A stretch of DNA of 50,705 nucleotides, from contig JAZKYH010000002.1 in NCBI GenBank assembly GCA_045612065.1, positions 1 to 50,705 on the forward strand, written 5' to 3'. The position numbers were made by a program, and so were the translations under genes. Each line of letters begins with the position of its first letter. Within the stretch, counting starts at the first letter, position 1. A model generated the notes under the pieces. It ran no database searches. It was not told the DNA's origin and saw nothing but the letters and a program-made list of their open reading frames with translations. This document shows positions 22,306-32,514 of this stretch, in pieces. The DNA comes from UBA1189 sp045612065. Lineage in GTDB: Bacteria > Bacteroidota > Bacteroidia > Bacteroidales > Bacteroidaceae.

Positions 22306-22313
22306 TATCTTTG
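22306..22313 (+). promoter_or_regulatory. Proximal promoter -7 element for the ECF sigma gene
   Basis: TATCTTTG (TAnnTTTG) lies 47 bp before the ATG at 22361 and overlaps an earlier in-frame ATG at 22301, which therefore cannot be the start on this transcript. No clear TTTG -33 box is seen, as might be expected if an alternative sigma factor reads it. Confidence 0.55.
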
Positions 22314-22360
22314 CAAACATTTCTGCAAAACAGACTGAAACAGAATGCAATCCGACATTG

Positions 22361-22948
22361 ATGAAAATAAGCGACTCTATCATAAAAGGTATTAGCAGAG
22401 GGGACGAGAAGGCTTATGCCGAATTGTTCGATGTCTGTTATGCCCAACTTCATGAGTTGGCTTATACCTACGTGTTGGACTATACTGTAGCCGATGATAT
22501 CGTGCAAGAGGTGTTGATTACTCTCTTTGAACGTGCCGATGTGGAAAGCATATCTAATTTGTCCTCCTACCTGCGCACTTCAGTTCGCAACCGTAGTCTC
22601 AACTTTCTACGCGACCTGTCGTTGGAAATTGAGAACCGAGAATTGTATGTCAAGGAGTTCAGCCAGAGAGAAGACTTGGACGAGGATGAAATGGCTTCGA
22701 TTTGCAATATGCTGAAGAACGAGGTGGAGAAACTCCCCAAATCGTGTAGGGAGATTTGTCGACTGAGATTCTACGATGGCATGAAGATTCGTGAAATCGC
22801 CCAGCAACTAAACATCTCGGAGGGGACGGTGAAGACTCAGTTGCACCGGGCTCTGCAATCAATAAAAGGGGCAGTGAAGGAAGACGGGTTTGCTCGACTT
22901 TCTTTGATAAAATGTATCGTTTTCTTATTTTTCTTTCACATTTTGTAA
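22361..22948 (+). CDS. ECF-type RNA polymerase sigma factor (Bacteroidetes expansion family)
   Basis: The start at 22361 (MKISDSIIKGISRGDEKAYA) gives 195 residues. Region 2 spans about 10-85 with DYTVADDIVQEVLITLFER. Region 4 spans about 120-175 with KLPKSCREICRLRFYDGMKI and the helix-turn-helix IAQQLNISEGTVKTQLHRAL. The last 19 residues are strongly hydrophobic (IKCIVFLFFFHIL at the end), a feature also seen in relatives of this family. It is expected to be held by the FecR protein encoded next and to direct transcription of the following Sus-type genes when the outer-membrane receptor is engaged (family knowledge; the regulon here is inference). Confidence 0.92.
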   Translation: MKISDSIIKGISRGDEKAYAELFDVCYAQLHELAYTYVLDYTVADDIVQEVLITLFERADVESISNLSSYLRTSVRNRSLNFLRDLSLEIENRELYVKEFSQREDLDEDEMASICNMLKNEVEKLPKSCREICRLRFYDGMKIREIAQQLNISEGTVKTQLHRALQSIKGAVKEDGFARLSLIKCIVFLFFFHIL

Positions 22949-22996
22949 ACGTTTTTCGATTTTCCGTGTCTTAAGGCAAAACTGTAAGGATAAGGC

Positions 22997-24208
22997 ATGG
23001 ATATAGAGTTCTTATACAAGAAAGTGAAGGGTGCTCTGACCGATGAGGAGGAGCGATGCTTTCGGTTGTGGATGGAGGAGAACCCTCGTCATCGACAATA
23101 TTTTGAATCCTTTGAACGCTATTTTCGCGAAGGGGAGAAGTATTCCTTGACAAAGGAAATGCAAGAAGTCTCTCGCAAGAGGTTCCTCGATGAGGTGCAA
23201 TCTCGCAGCCAGCGTCGCCGTTTCAGACGATATGCCGTTTCCTTCGGTCGCGTTGCGGCTATCTTTGTCCTAGTTGGGTTGCTTGTGCATCGTTTGTTCC
23301 TGGCTGATAAACCTGATTCGTTGGCTCGACAGGAGGTGGCCATGGTTCAGACCGAGGAGAAGGTGATTGTCGACAAGCCCGTAGAACAGACCAATTACGG
23401 TGTGACCCTCATCAGTGGAGACGGAGAGAATATCTCATACGAGCAGTTGGAGGCATGGAGCAAATCTAATGGAATGCAACTGAACAAGGCTGGCGGCCTG
23501 CTGAGCTATGCCCCCGAAGGTGAGGACTCTTTGGACTCGGAGGTAGAGCAATACAATGAACTCGTTGTCGGCAAAGGTGCTGAATTCTCGATAATGTTGA
23601 GTGATGGCACGCAGGTGTGGCTCAATGCCGACTCGAGGCTGAAATATCCTGTTACGTTCAGCAAGAATGGAGTGCGCAGGGTTTACTTGCAGGGTGAGGC
23701 CTACTTTGATGTATCGGCCGACGAGAACCATCCTTTTGTTGTCACCGCAGCAAGTACGGATATTACTGTCTATGGAACTGAATTCAATATCCATGCCAGA
23801 ACCGATGATTATGTGCGTACGACTTTAGTCAAGGGTGCCGTTTCCGTCTCAGTCGAAGGAGATACGTGCCAAACATGCTTGACTCCAGGGCAGACAGTCA
23901 AGGTGAACCTTCAGGACGGAAGCATCACCTTGAAGGAAGAACCCATAGAATTGTATGTGGGGTGGAAGCAAGGAAAATACTATTTCGAAGAGATTCCACT
24001 CAAGGACCTGTTTGCCGAACTCTCACTTTGGTATGATGTGGAAGTCGTGTTTACGGATGAGAGTCTGGAGCATGAGTGCTTCAGCGGCTGTCTTTCACGC
24101 CATTCTTCGCTTGACAAGATACTCCGCGTTTTGCAAGAAACCACCTACATCGTTTCGAGTAGGCAAGAACGTTCCTTATTTATCGGACGTGGTAATCATG
24201 ATGAATAA
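22997..24208 (+). CDS. FecR-family anti-sigma factor
   Basis: 403 residues. A cytoplasmic N-terminal anti-sigma part (about 1-80) is followed by one membrane segment at about 83-103 (FGRVAAIFVLVGLLVHRLFL). The periplasmic FecR domain runs about 195-295 (GKGAEFSIMLSDGTQVWLNA, YLQGEAYFDVSADENHPFVV). A DUF4974 C-terminal domain (KDLFAELSLWYDVEVVFTDE) resembles the STN fold and should touch the N-terminal domain of the SusC partner. It carries the signal from the receptor across the inner membrane to the sigma factor. It lies 48 nt after the sigma gene and 23 nt before susC. Confidence 0.92.
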   Translation: MDIEFLYKKVKGALTDEEERCFRLWMEENPRHRQYFESFERYFREGEKYSLTKEMQEVSRKRFLDEVQSRSQRRRFRRYAVSFGRVAAIFVLVGLLVHRLFLADKPDSLARQEVAMVQTEEKVIVDKPVEQTNYGVTLISGDGENISYEQLEAWSKSNGMQLNKAGGLLSYAPEGEDSLDSEVEQYNELVVGKGAEFSIMLSDGTQVWLNADSRLKYPVTFSKNGVRRVYLQGEAYFDVSADENHPFVVTAASTDITVYGTEFNIHARTDDYVRTTLVKGAVSVSVEGDTCQTCLTPGQTVKVNLQDGSITLKEEPIELYVGWKQGKYYFEEIPLKDLFAELSLWYDVEVVFTDESLEHECFSGCLSRHSSLDKILRVLQETTYIVSSRQERSLFIGRGNHDE

Positions 24209-24231
24209 CCTTTCCATAAAACAATATTTCT

Positions 24232-27200
24232 ATGAAACATAAAAGACCTGTTCTCCGAATCCTGTCCACAAGCCTCTTCTTGTGGATGGCTATGGGGAGT
24301 GTTGTCGCACAGAACCGCCCGCAGGACAAGAAGGTGACATTGGACATGCAGAAAGTCACTGCCGTCCAATTGTTTAAGACCATACAGCAACAGACGGGAT
24401 TGGACTTCATATACAATGTGAAAGATTTGGGTCAAGTTGGAAGTATTGATGTGACAGCGACCAATGAAAGCATCAATTCCATACTGCAGCGTACGTTCAA
24501 GGAAGAGACTTTTACTTTCGAGTATTCCGAGAACACCATCATCGTGAAGCCTATCCCAGGCAAATACTCTGTTCGTGGACAAGTCACCGATAGTGCTACG
24601 GGTGAGCCCCTGCCCGGTTCGAATATCCGCTTGTTGGGAGACTCTTCGCAGGGAACGGTTACAGATTTTGATGGAAATTTCAATTTTTCTTTTGTCAGCA
24701 AAGACAAACATCCGGCTATAGTCATCTCGTTCATCGGATTTGAGGACTTCACGCAAACCATTAAGTTGCGTACCGAAGAGGTCGCCATAGCACTGACTCC
24801 AGCCGAACAGCAGATGAAGGATGTGGTGGTGACGGGATACTACAACCAACGCAAGGAGAGTTTTACGGGGGCTGCTTCAAACTTTAGTGGCGATGAGCTG
24901 CTTGCTGTGTCCAACCAGAGCGTGCTGCAAAGCCTCTCGGCCTTGGATCCTTCGTTCAAGATTGTGGATAACATCAGCATGGGCTCTGACCCCAATACCG
25001 TACCGGACATCCAAGTACGTGGAACGAATTCGTTGCCCGATGCTGGTGGTACGAATCTGAGCCAAGAGTATAAGGGAAGCGCCAATCTGCCTACATTCAT
25101 CCTGGATGGTTTTGAGGTGAGTGTCGAGAAGATATACGACCTCGACCCCAATCGCGTGGCCAATATCTCCATCTTGAAGGATGCTTCGGCGACAGCCATC
25201 TACGGTTCGAGGGCTGCAAATGGAGTGGTCATCATTGACACCAAGGCTCCCAAATCGGGTAAACTCCGTTTGAACTACTACGGAAGTGCCGATTTTGAGG
25301 TGGCCGACCTTTCCAAATATAACCTACTGGGTGCTGCCGATAAGTTGGAGTATGAGCGTTTGGCTGGGCTCTATGATGGGAGCAATGCCATATACGTGCA
25401 AGAGGAGTACTTGAAGGACTATAACGAGCGCTTGAAATTGGTACGTCAAGGGGTCGATACAGACTGGTTGAGTAAGCCGTTGCATTCGGTGGGCATAGGT
25501 CAGAAACACAGCGTGCAGTTGGAGGGTGGAAACGATAGTTTCCGCTATGGAGTAAACTTGACCTATAACCAAAGTACGGGTGTGATGAAGGGCTCTGGGC
25601 GTAATCGCTTAGGTACAAGTGTCAAATTGCAATATAACTATAAGAATCTTCGATTCAAGAATGAACTGAACTATGATAATGTGCTCTCGAAGAACTCGCC
25701 CTATGGTAGTTTCAGCGTGTACACCTACATGAACCCGTACTATAATCCTTACGATGCGAACGGGAAGTTGAAACAGGCGGCCTTCCAAAGTTCAAATCAA
25801 CATCTGGGTACTCAGTCTGTAGCCAATCCGTTATACAATAGTACGTTGAATGTTACGGACGAAAGTGTGTATGACGACTTTATCGACAACTTCAGTGTGG
25901 AGTGGAACATCATGACAACGCTGAAGTTCAAGGGTAATTTCTCAATCGAACGCATAACGAGGCGCAGCGACGTGTTCAAACCTGCCGACCATACCGACTT
26001 TATAGGTACAGACACCAATAAGGGTAGTTATACGAAAGGCAATACGGTGTCGGAGGCCTATGATGGAAGTGCGGTACTCTCCTATTTCAATCAGTGGAAT
26101 ACACATTCCTTGAGCCTGAATGGAGGTTGGAATATACAGCAAACGACTTCGGACTATGATAGTTACACTGTGGTAGGGTTCCCTAACCAGCAACTCAATC
26201 ATCCTGCTTTCGGCTCGGGGTTCAAGGAAGGAAGCACTATCGTGGGCGATGCTCAAACTACCCGTCTGATGGGTTTCTTTGCCAATGCGAACTATAGTTA
26301 CGACGATCGATATTTCGTGGATGCTTCGGTGCGTAGTGATGGATCTTCGCAATTTGGAAGCAACCAACGCTGGGGTACATTCTGGAGTAGCGGATTGGGA
26401 TGGAACCTTCACAATGAAAAGTTCCTTGCAAGCGATAATATCAATCAGTTGCGCTTGCGTTTTAGTACCGGTTACACGGGTGGACAGAACTTCTATGCTT
26501 ATCAGTCCATGATGATGTATCAATACAAAAACAATCTGACTTATCAAGATTATATCGGTACTATCGTGAAGGCTTTCGGTAATGACAACCTGAAATGGCA
26601 GCGCACGCAGAAGCACAACTGCGGTATTGACTTTGCTTTCTTCAATAATCGCTTGAGTGGATACGCGAACTATTATATTGAAAACTCCAAGGACCTATTG
26701 GCTGATATTACCATGGCAAGTTATTTGGGATTCGATACCTATAAGGAGAACCTTGGCGAGACTCAAAATAAGGGATATGAGTTTTCATTAAAAGTCGGTG
26801 TTGTGCAGACAAAGGATTGGAGAGTAAACCTCTATGCCAATGGAGGACATTACAAGAATATCCTTACTCGCATCTCTTCAGGATTGAGTTCTTACAATAA
26901 GAAAGCGGATGCCGCAGGTAGTACAGCACCTTATGTGCGCTATGTGGAGGGAGCCTCTATCAATACGATATGGGTAGTTCCATCTGCAGGTATTGACCCT
27001 GCTACTGGAGACGAAATCTTTATTCGTAAGGACGGAACATATACCAAGACGTGGAGTGAGCAGGATTACGTGCCTTATGCAAGTGCGGATCCTAAACTGA
27101 GCGGAACGTTTGGCCTGGTGCTCTACTACAAGCGATGGGAATTGAATACTAACTTCTACTATCGTTTCGGTGGCTATGCCTATAACCAAACCTTAGTCGA

Positions 27201-27540
27201 CAAGGTTGAGAATGTAGACCCGTACGGGAATGTCGATGCGAGGGCTCTGCATGATCGTTGGCAGACACCGGGAGTGGCAGCAAAGTATAAGCGTATTGAC
27301 GATCTGAGCAAGACCAAACCGACATCGCGTTTTGTAGAGAAGGACAACCAACTGTCGGCAAATACGATTAGCCTTGCTTATACCTTCGACCCTAACAAGA
27401 TAAGTAAACTCGGAGCAGAACATCTGAGAATCATTCTTTGTGCCAACGATTTCTTGTACCTCTCTTCGATTCGTCGAGAAATGGGAACCAGTTATCCTTT
27501 TGCCAAACATTTCTCTTGCTCGGCACAACTAACATTCTAA
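24232..27540 (+). CDS. SusC/RagA-type TonB-dependent outer-membrane transporter with STN signalling domain
   Basis: 1102 residues. A signal peptide ends near VVAQ (27). The STN domain lies at about 34-103 (KVTLDMQKVTAVQLFKTIQQ), the mark of a transducer that talks to FecR. The carboxypeptidase-regulatory-like domain (YSVRGQVTDSATGEPLPGSN) runs about 106-190. DVVVTGYYNQRKESFTGAAS contains the TonB-box region. The plug has LKDASATAIYGSRAANGVVI. The rest is the beta-barrel, ending in phenylalanine. It imports a ligand captured by the SusD lipoprotein, powered by TonB. The substrate is unknown; there are no carbohydrate-active enzymes nearby to suggest a glycan. Confidence 0.95.
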   Translation: MKHKRPVLRILSTSLFLWMAMGSVVAQNRPQDKKVTLDMQKVTAVQLFKTIQQQTGLDFIYNVKDLGQVGSIDVTATNESINSILQRTFKEETFTFEYSENTIIVKPIPGKYSVRGQVTDSATGEPLPGSNIRLLGDSSQGTVTDFDGNFNFSFVSKDKHPAIVISFIGFEDFTQTIKLRTEEVAIALTPAEQQMKDVVVTGYYNQRKESFTGAASNFSGDELLAVSNQSVLQSLSALDPSFKIVDNISMGSDPNTVPDIQVRGTNSLPDAGGTNLSQEYKGSANLPTFILDGFEVSVEKIYDLDPNRVANISILKDASATAIYGSRAANGVVIIDTKAPKSGKLRLNYYGSADFEVADLSKYNLLGAADKLEYERLAGLYDGSNAIYVQEEYLKDYNERLKLVRQGVDTDWLSKPLHSVGIGQKHSVQLEGGNDSFRYGVNLTYNQSTGVMKGSGRNRLGTSVKLQYNYKNLRFKNELNYDNVLSKNSPYGSFSVYTYMNPYYNPYDANGKLKQAAFQSSNQHLGTQSVANPLYNSTLNVTDESVYDDFIDNFSVEWNIMTTLKFKGNFSIERITRRSDVFKPADHTDFIGTDTNKGSYTKGNTVSEAYDGSAVLSYFNQWNTHSLSLNGGWNIQQTTSDYDSYTVVGFPNQQLNHPAFGSGFKEGSTIVGDAQTTRLMGFFANANYSYDDRYFVDASVRSDGSSQFGSNQRWGTFWSSGLGWNLHNEKFLASDNINQLRLRFSTGYTGGQNFYAYQSMMMYQYKNNLTYQDYIGTIVKAFGNDNLKWQRTQKHNCGIDFAFFNNRLSGYANYYIENSKDLLADITMASYLGFDTYKENLGETQNKGYEFSLKVGVVQTKDWRVNLYANGGHYKNILTRISSGLSSYNKKADAAGSTAPYVRYVEGASINTIWVVPSAGIDPATGDEIFIRKDGTYTKTWSEQDYVPYASADPKLSGTFGLVLYYKRWELNTNFYYRFGGYAYNQTLVDKVENVDPYGNVDARALHDRWQTPGVAAKYKRIDDLSKTKPTSRFVEKDNQLSANTISLAYTFDPNKISKLGAEHLRIILCANDFLYLSSIRREMGTSYPFAKHFSCSAQLTF

Positions 27541-27550
27541 CAAAAAGCAT

Positions 27551-28960
27551 ATGATAAGAAAGATAACATTCGCCATATCTGTAATACTTTGTGTTACTTT
27601 GACTTCTTGCGAAGACTGGTTCGACTTGTCTCCCAAATCAGAACTGAAAGCTGAAGATTTGTTCGAGACGGAACAGGGCTTTAGAGATGCACTTATCGGG
27701 TGCTATGCGCTGATGGCTCAGCCCGAACTGTATGGAGCAGAACTTACATTTACTTACATGGATGTGCTGAGTGGATACTATACCACAGCTTCTGGTAGTT
27801 TGAATGCTTTCCGCTATGCATACGAACATGATTATGCCAATCAGTCGGAAGAGAATAGAAAGGATGGTATATGGAAGAAGCAGTACAACGTCATATCCAA
27901 TCTGAATAGTTTGCTCGAACGGATAGATGAAAAAGAGGATTTCTTCTCGGTGGGCAACTACGGACTGATAAAAGGAGAGGCCTTGGCTATGCGTGGCTTC
28001 GTACATTTTGATTTGTTGAGAATGTTTGCTCCTGCACCGTCGAGTTGTGTTTCTACGACAGAACCTGCAATCCCCTACGTGGACCGTTACACCAATCAGT
28101 TGTTCCCCAGACTGACAGTGTCGGAGGTCACCGAACGAGTAATCACCGATTTGACGCAGGCCCGCACATTGCTTGCAGAGGTTGATCCCTATGGCCCTCG
28201 ATATAGCGAATATGATTTGGAAAACCTCACGGGTATACGTGAAGGCCGTGAGTTTAGATTGAACTATTACGCTACGACTGCTCTTCTCGCGCGTACTTTG
28301 CTTTATCGTGGTGAGCCGGCAGACAGCATTCAGGCATATGAATATGCTACAGAGGTGATAGAGTCGGGTCTCTTCCCTCTCATTAGTAGTGCTGATCTCA
28401 ATAGTATGGACCAAAATGGTTTCGTACAAGAGAATATCTTCGCATTGGAGTGTATAGGATTAAAGGAGGACCTCATAGACAACTACTTCTATGTGCCGAA
28501 CACCAGTAGTCAAATGCTGGCAATCAGTAGTACTACATTAGGTCAGATATTCCCTGCAACGCTAAGTACCGATTATAGAAAACAGTGGTGGTTAGAGGAG
28601 AGCGGCTCGTACCATCTGGTTTCCAAATACAACTATAGTGAGCGAGTACCCATAGTGAAGATTCCGGAGATGTATCTCATTGCATCAGAAACTGCTGCAA
28701 CAATCGAGTTGGCCGCTGAGTGGTTCAATGAGTTGCAGTACCACAGAGGATTGCCCGATGAGGAACTCGCTAAGGATAACTTCAAGGAGCGTCTGTTGCA
28801 GGAGTATACCAAGGAATTCTTGGCAGAAGGCCAGTTGTTCTATGCATACAAGCGAATGAATATGGATAAGGCTCCCATTACCAATACCCCATTGGCAAGT
28901 CCCCAGGCGGTGTATACATTGCCCATTCCCGATGAGAATACTTATTTTGCTCAAGACTGA
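27551..28960 (+). CDS. SusD/RagB-family outer-membrane lipoprotein
   Basis: 469 residues, a little short for the family. The lipobox ends LTSC at Cys20. The N-terminal motif DWFDLSPKSELKAEDLFETE and the segment ALAMRGFVHFDLLRMFAPAP (TPR-like) are typical, as is PEMYLIASETAATI in the C-terminal half. It should cap the SusC barrel on the cell surface and bind the substrate. It starts 10 nt after the susC stop, and its own stop overlaps the in-frame start of a longer version of the next open frame by one base. Confidence 0.93.
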   Translation: MIRKITFAISVILCVTLTSCEDWFDLSPKSELKAEDLFETEQGFRDALIGCYALMAQPELYGAELTFTYMDVLSGYYTTASGSLNAFRYAYEHDYANQSEENRKDGIWKKQYNVISNLNSLLERIDEKEDFFSVGNYGLIKGEALAMRGFVHFDLLRMFAPAPSSCVSTTEPAIPYVDRYTNQLFPRLTVSEVTERVITDLTQARTLLAEVDPYGPRYSEYDLENLTGIREGREFRLNYYATTALLARTLLYRGEPADSIQAYEYATEVIESGLFPLISSADLNSMDQNGFVQENIFALECIGLKEDLIDNYFYVPNTSSQMLAISSTTLGQIFPATLSTDYRKQWWLEESGSYHLVSKYNYSERVPIVKIPEMYLIASETAATIELAAEWFNELQYHRGLPDEELAKDNFKERLLQEYTKEFLAEGQLFYAYKRMNMDKAPITNTPLASPQAVYTLPIPDENTYFAQD

Positions 28961-29001
28961 TGCCCCTCACTGGTTTAACAATACAAAACAACGACATCAA
29001 A

Positions 29002-29706
29002 ATGAAGAAAATTTTAAGTGTCATAGGACTATCGCTAACTCTCGGCCTGTTGCTTACGGGGTGTGAGGAGAACGAACGTATGTTGTATTCTGCCCCAAGT
29101 GCTGTATATTTCAGTGAGATGACCTCAGAGGATAGTTTGCAGTACTCTTTCGCTTCAGGTCTCAAGGAGATAGATACAGTATCCATCCCCTTGATGATTA
29201 TTGGAGAGAAGGTCTCCTATCCTCGTCAGATTCAGGTGGAGGTGGACGCCTCTACTACGGCCCAAGAGAATGTTCACTATAAACTCTCAAGCACTGTCGT
29301 AGAACTTCCTGCTGGAGAAGTGAAGACGGCTGTTCATGTTGTAGTGATGGATAATGATGCGGCACTGGAGTCTGGTAGCGTAGCATTGGTGCTGAACTTG
29401 AAGGCTAATGAAGACTTTGTGTTGGGTTTCCCGGAACAACTGTCTGCCCGTCTGATAATAACCAAACAACTGGTAAAGCCCAGTTATTGGGAGATGCCTC
29501 TCTCATTGTATTATGGACGTTATTCCAAGGCCAAGCATCGTCTGTGCATACAAGTACAGGGCTTTGATTTTCCAGAAACCTTTGATATGGATAAGGTGGG
29601 TGACTTCATCTCTTACGGAAGAATGGTCTATAACTCATTGCTGAGAAATCCATTATGGGATGAAGAAACTCAAACCTATATCTATGCGGATTGGGAACCC
29701 CTTTAG
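29002..29706 (+). CDS. DUF4843 surface lipoprotein
   Basis: The start at 29002 (MKKILSVIGLSLTLGLLLTG) gives a lipoprotein signal with Cys21; an in-frame ATG at 28960 would bury this signal. It has 234 residues. QIQVEVDASTTAQENVHYKL and DAALESGSVALVLNLKANED are Calx-beta-like strands typical of the DUF4843 family. These proteins accompany a subclass of Sus-like loci and are thought to be accessory binding proteins; no activity is established. Its place between SusD and the PKD-like lipoprotein fits that conserved gene order. Confidence 0.85.
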   Translation: MKKILSVIGLSLTLGLLLTGCEENERMLYSAPSAVYFSEMTSEDSLQYSFASGLKEIDTVSIPLMIIGEKVSYPRQIQVEVDASTTAQENVHYKLSSTVVELPAGEVKTAVHVVVMDNDAALESGSVALVLNLKANEDFVLGFPEQLSARLIITKQLVKPSYWEMPLSLYYGRYSKAKHRLCIQVQGFDFPETFDMDKVGDFISYGRMVYNSLLRNPLWDEETQTYIYADWEPL

Positions 29707-29733
29707 TCAAATACATTCAAATCATATTGCACG

Positions 29734-31260
29734 ATGAAAACAAGTAAGTTATTATATATTGCACTCACACTGTTGCTTGTCACAGGATGCGTCAAGGATA
29801 ATTCGACGGAGGTGCTGACTGCGCTGAATGATGTTAGCATACAGGGTATAGAGGAACGTTATGAGAATATATATGTGGACCATCCATTACGAATCACTCC
29901 ACAAGTGACAACCTCACAGGGTACGGACTTATCTCATCTTGATTTCTTTTGGATTACATACAATAAGAGCAACTATACGAACGTAGATACGTTGGCCCAC
30001 ACCAAGGACTTGGATATTGTGGTTTGTTTGACTCCAGGTGAGCATTTTCTGAAATTCAAGGCGCTTGACCGTTTGACGGGCATCTTTTATGAGAAGGAGA
30101 CTGGGTTGAATGTTGTCAATGACTTTACCAATGGCTTGCTTGTTTTGGCCGAGGAGGATGATGAGGCCATCTTGAACTTCTGGGTCCCAGGACGAAATGA
30201 GATTATTCACGACTTGTATGGAAAGTTGGAAGGGGGAGCCTCCTTGGGACGCAATCCTTACAAAGTCTATTTCACGCGTTACAGTAGCGAACTGGCCAGT
30301 GAGGTGATTGTCATGTGCCAAGACGAACATGGTGGTAAGATTCTTGACAATACCACAATGGCATACAAGCGCGACTATACAGACTTGTTCTTTGGTATGG
30401 AAAAGGAAAAGTTTGTACCTCAAGCCTATTTCCGCTCTTTCATGCGTGAATATTTGGTCGATGGTGGCCTGGTATACGACCGTGCCATAAACAGTAATCC
30501 ACCCAGTATGCAGGTGCGTCCTTCCATGAGTGTCGCTTCTGGAGAATATCAGATTGCACCTGAGGCTGATTTCGGAGACAATAGTCAGTCGGTTGACCGA
30601 ATGGTATTGTATGATAACCACAACAAGTGTTTCTATACGCTATATAATATCACCGTGGCATTCCTAACCACAGTACGCAATACCTCGGGAATGAAATATG
30701 TCAAGGGAGGATATTTTGATCCCGATAACGTAGGTATGGAATGTATCTATGCGAATATCTATTCGCGCAGCGAAAGCGGTGCAAGGGAGTATGCTGGTGT
30801 ATTTGTTGACGATGAAGGCAGTCGCTGGATGTTGCGTGTGGGTATAGGTTTTTGGGTCGAGGGAGCGTCGCCTAACAGATACTTGAAAGATTTGGGAAAA
30901 TTGAAGGTGGATGACTTGGCATTCCAGCAAGCGCAATCCTATGCTTGCAGTGCCGAATATCCTGGATATCTGTTCTATGCTTTTGGAAGTAAGATCTATG
31001 CCTTCAGCATATATGGTGGCCTTGGCTGGCCTATCTACGACTTGAATACGGCTCCTGGAGGGAATTATGCAATCAATCATATCGAGATGGAGCGCGAGGG
31101 CTCACGCCTATGGGTGGCATTCCGTGATTTGGAACAGGATGTCAAGCCTGCGGGATTTGTAGGCCTGAAGATTCAGACCGATGGTGGCCTGTCGATGGTC
31201 GAAGACGTTCGTTACGATCAATTGGCCGACCGCATCGTCGACTTTGAAAGTAAGTATTAA
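29734..31260 (+). CDS. PKD-like family surface lipoprotein
   Basis: 508 residues with a lipobox ending VTGC (Cys19). The N-terminal third has beta-sandwich character (DVSIQGIEERYENIYVDHPL, TPGEHFLKFKALDRLTGIFY). Then NGLLVLAEEDDEAILNFWVP starts a propeller-like C-terminal region (YNITVAFLTTVRNTSGMKYV). It matches the PKD-like lipoproteins that travel with SusCD and DUF4843 genes in Bacteroidetes. It is probably surface exposed and helps bind the substrate. The role is inferred from context only. Confidence 0.8.
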   Translation: MKTSKLLYIALTLLLVTGCVKDNSTEVLTALNDVSIQGIEERYENIYVDHPLRITPQVTTSQGTDLSHLDFFWITYNKSNYTNVDTLAHTKDLDIVVCLTPGEHFLKFKALDRLTGIFYEKETGLNVVNDFTNGLLVLAEEDDEAILNFWVPGRNEIIHDLYGKLEGGASLGRNPYKVYFTRYSSELASEVIVMCQDEHGGKILDNTTMAYKRDYTDLFFGMEKEKFVPQAYFRSFMREYLVDGGLVYDRAINSNPPSMQVRPSMSVASGEYQIAPEADFGDNSQSVDRMVLYDNHNKCFYTLYNITVAFLTTVRNTSGMKYVKGGYFDPDNVGMECIYANIYSRSESGAREYAGVFVDDEGSRWMLRVGIGFWVEGASPNRYLKDLGKLKVDDLAFQQAQSYACSAEYPGYLFYAFGSKIYAFSIYGGLGWPIYDLNTAPGGNYAINHIEMEREGSRLWVAFRDLEQDVKPAGFVGLKIQTDGGLSMVEDVRYDQLADRIVDFESKY

Positions 31261-31283
31261 TATTTGTGTTTTGACTGTAGAGT

Positions 31284-32480
31284 ATGAAAAGGATTCTCTC
31301 TTTCTCTTGTTTGATGACCATTGTGGTAAACTTATGCGCCCAAGGAATTCATTTCTCGAAACTCTCTTTCGATGAGGCTAAGGCACTTGCAACCCAAGAA
31401 GGGAAATCTATATTTGTAGACGTCTATACAACTTGGTGCGGCCCCTGCCGTCGTATGGCTAAGGAGGTATTCGTTGATAAATCGGTGGCAGACTATTTCA
31501 ATGCCAACTATATTTGTTTGAAATTGGATGCTGAGAATGAGCGTGAACATGGTTTCTTCAAGGCTTATGTGCCGAGTGCTTACCCCTCGCTTTATTGGTT
31601 GACGTCTCAAGGTGAGTTACTTGATTCGCATAGTGGGTATATGGATGCGTCGGTTCTGCTCGAAGCTGCCAAGAGAGCCGAGTCAAGTACCTTGAACGTT
31701 CGATTGAAGGCTTTGGAAGAGCGTTGGAATGGAGGAGAGCGTTCGGAAGCCTTGCTCCATGAATATTTGTTCGACCTGCTACCCAAAGTGGACCCGACGA
31801 GGGTGCGCCCCCTGTTGAATGATTACCTCTGTGGTCTCCCCTCCGACTCGTTGGCTTCGAAGACGATAGGGGAGATGATACAGGGCTATTCGCGCACGTT
31901 GGTTGATGACAAGGTGTGTCGCACGTTGCTTGAGTATAGTGACAACTATCGTGAACTTTTGGGGAAAGCGGACTTTGACCGCACGATGTATATGCTTCTT
32001 GTCCGCATCCCTATGGCAGATAAGCGAATGAATGAGAATCAATATGAGCAGGATTGTAATCTGATTAGGGAAATGACATTCCCCCATAAGGAAATGTATC
32101 TGAAGTTGCTCGATGTAGAGGAACTTCTGCTCAACAAGGAGTTCGAAACTGGCTTGCAGACGGTTCTTTCTGCCATGCAGTGCTATGAGCAAGATTTCCC
32201 GAACCTGTATTCAGAGTTGTGCTATACTCTTATCATTACCGGATTTTTCAAATCAGACTATGCTCCAACTGAAGCGGAATGTGCATTATGCTTGAAATTG
32301 GCAGAGAAGGCATTCGATTTGACCCCTTCGCAAAGTACACTCACCTACTTGGCTGCCGCCTATGCCCGTGTGGGGAACTTTCGGAAGGCCTATGAACTGG
32401 TGATGTATCTTCCATTCTATGGAAAGCCAACACTCAGCAATGCGGTATATGGCTTGCTTAATTTACAGAGACCAAAATAA
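31284..32480 (+). CDS. Secreted thioredoxin-fold protein with helical-repeat C-terminal region
   Basis: 398 residues. A signal peptide ends near CAQ (20). A thioredoxin-like domain at about 25-135 has the active site WCGPC (Cys52, Cys55) and the cis-proline-type segment SAYPSLYWL. The rest is helical, with a TPR-like end (LAEKAFDLTPSQSTLTYLAA and YARVGNFRKAYELVMYLP). The exposed CxxC suggests periplasmic disulfide reduction or exchange. It closes the SusCD-lipoprotein group by 23 nt. In related loci a peptidase or hydrolase often sits here, so a redox protein is a point of interest. Confidence 0.85.
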   Translation: MKRILSFSCLMTIVVNLCAQGIHFSKLSFDEAKALATQEGKSIFVDVYTTWCGPCRRMAKEVFVDKSVADYFNANYICLKLDAENEREHGFFKAYVPSAYPSLYWLTSQGELLDSHSGYMDASVLLEAAKRAESSTLNVRLKALEERWNGGERSEALLHEYLFDLLPKVDPTRVRPLLNDYLCGLPSDSLASKTIGEMIQGYSRTLVDDKVCRTLLEYSDNYRELLGKADFDRTMYMLLVRIPMADKRMNENQYEQDCNLIREMTFPHKEMYLKLLDVEELLLNKEFETGLQTVLSAMQCYEQDFPNLYSELCYTLIITGFFKSDYAPTEAECALCLKLAEKAFDLTPSQSTLTYLAAAYARVGNFRKAYELVMYLPFYGKPTLSNAVYGLLNLQRPK

Positions 32481-32514
32481 CCCCTATTTATTAACCATTT
32501 AATTTTATTTATTT

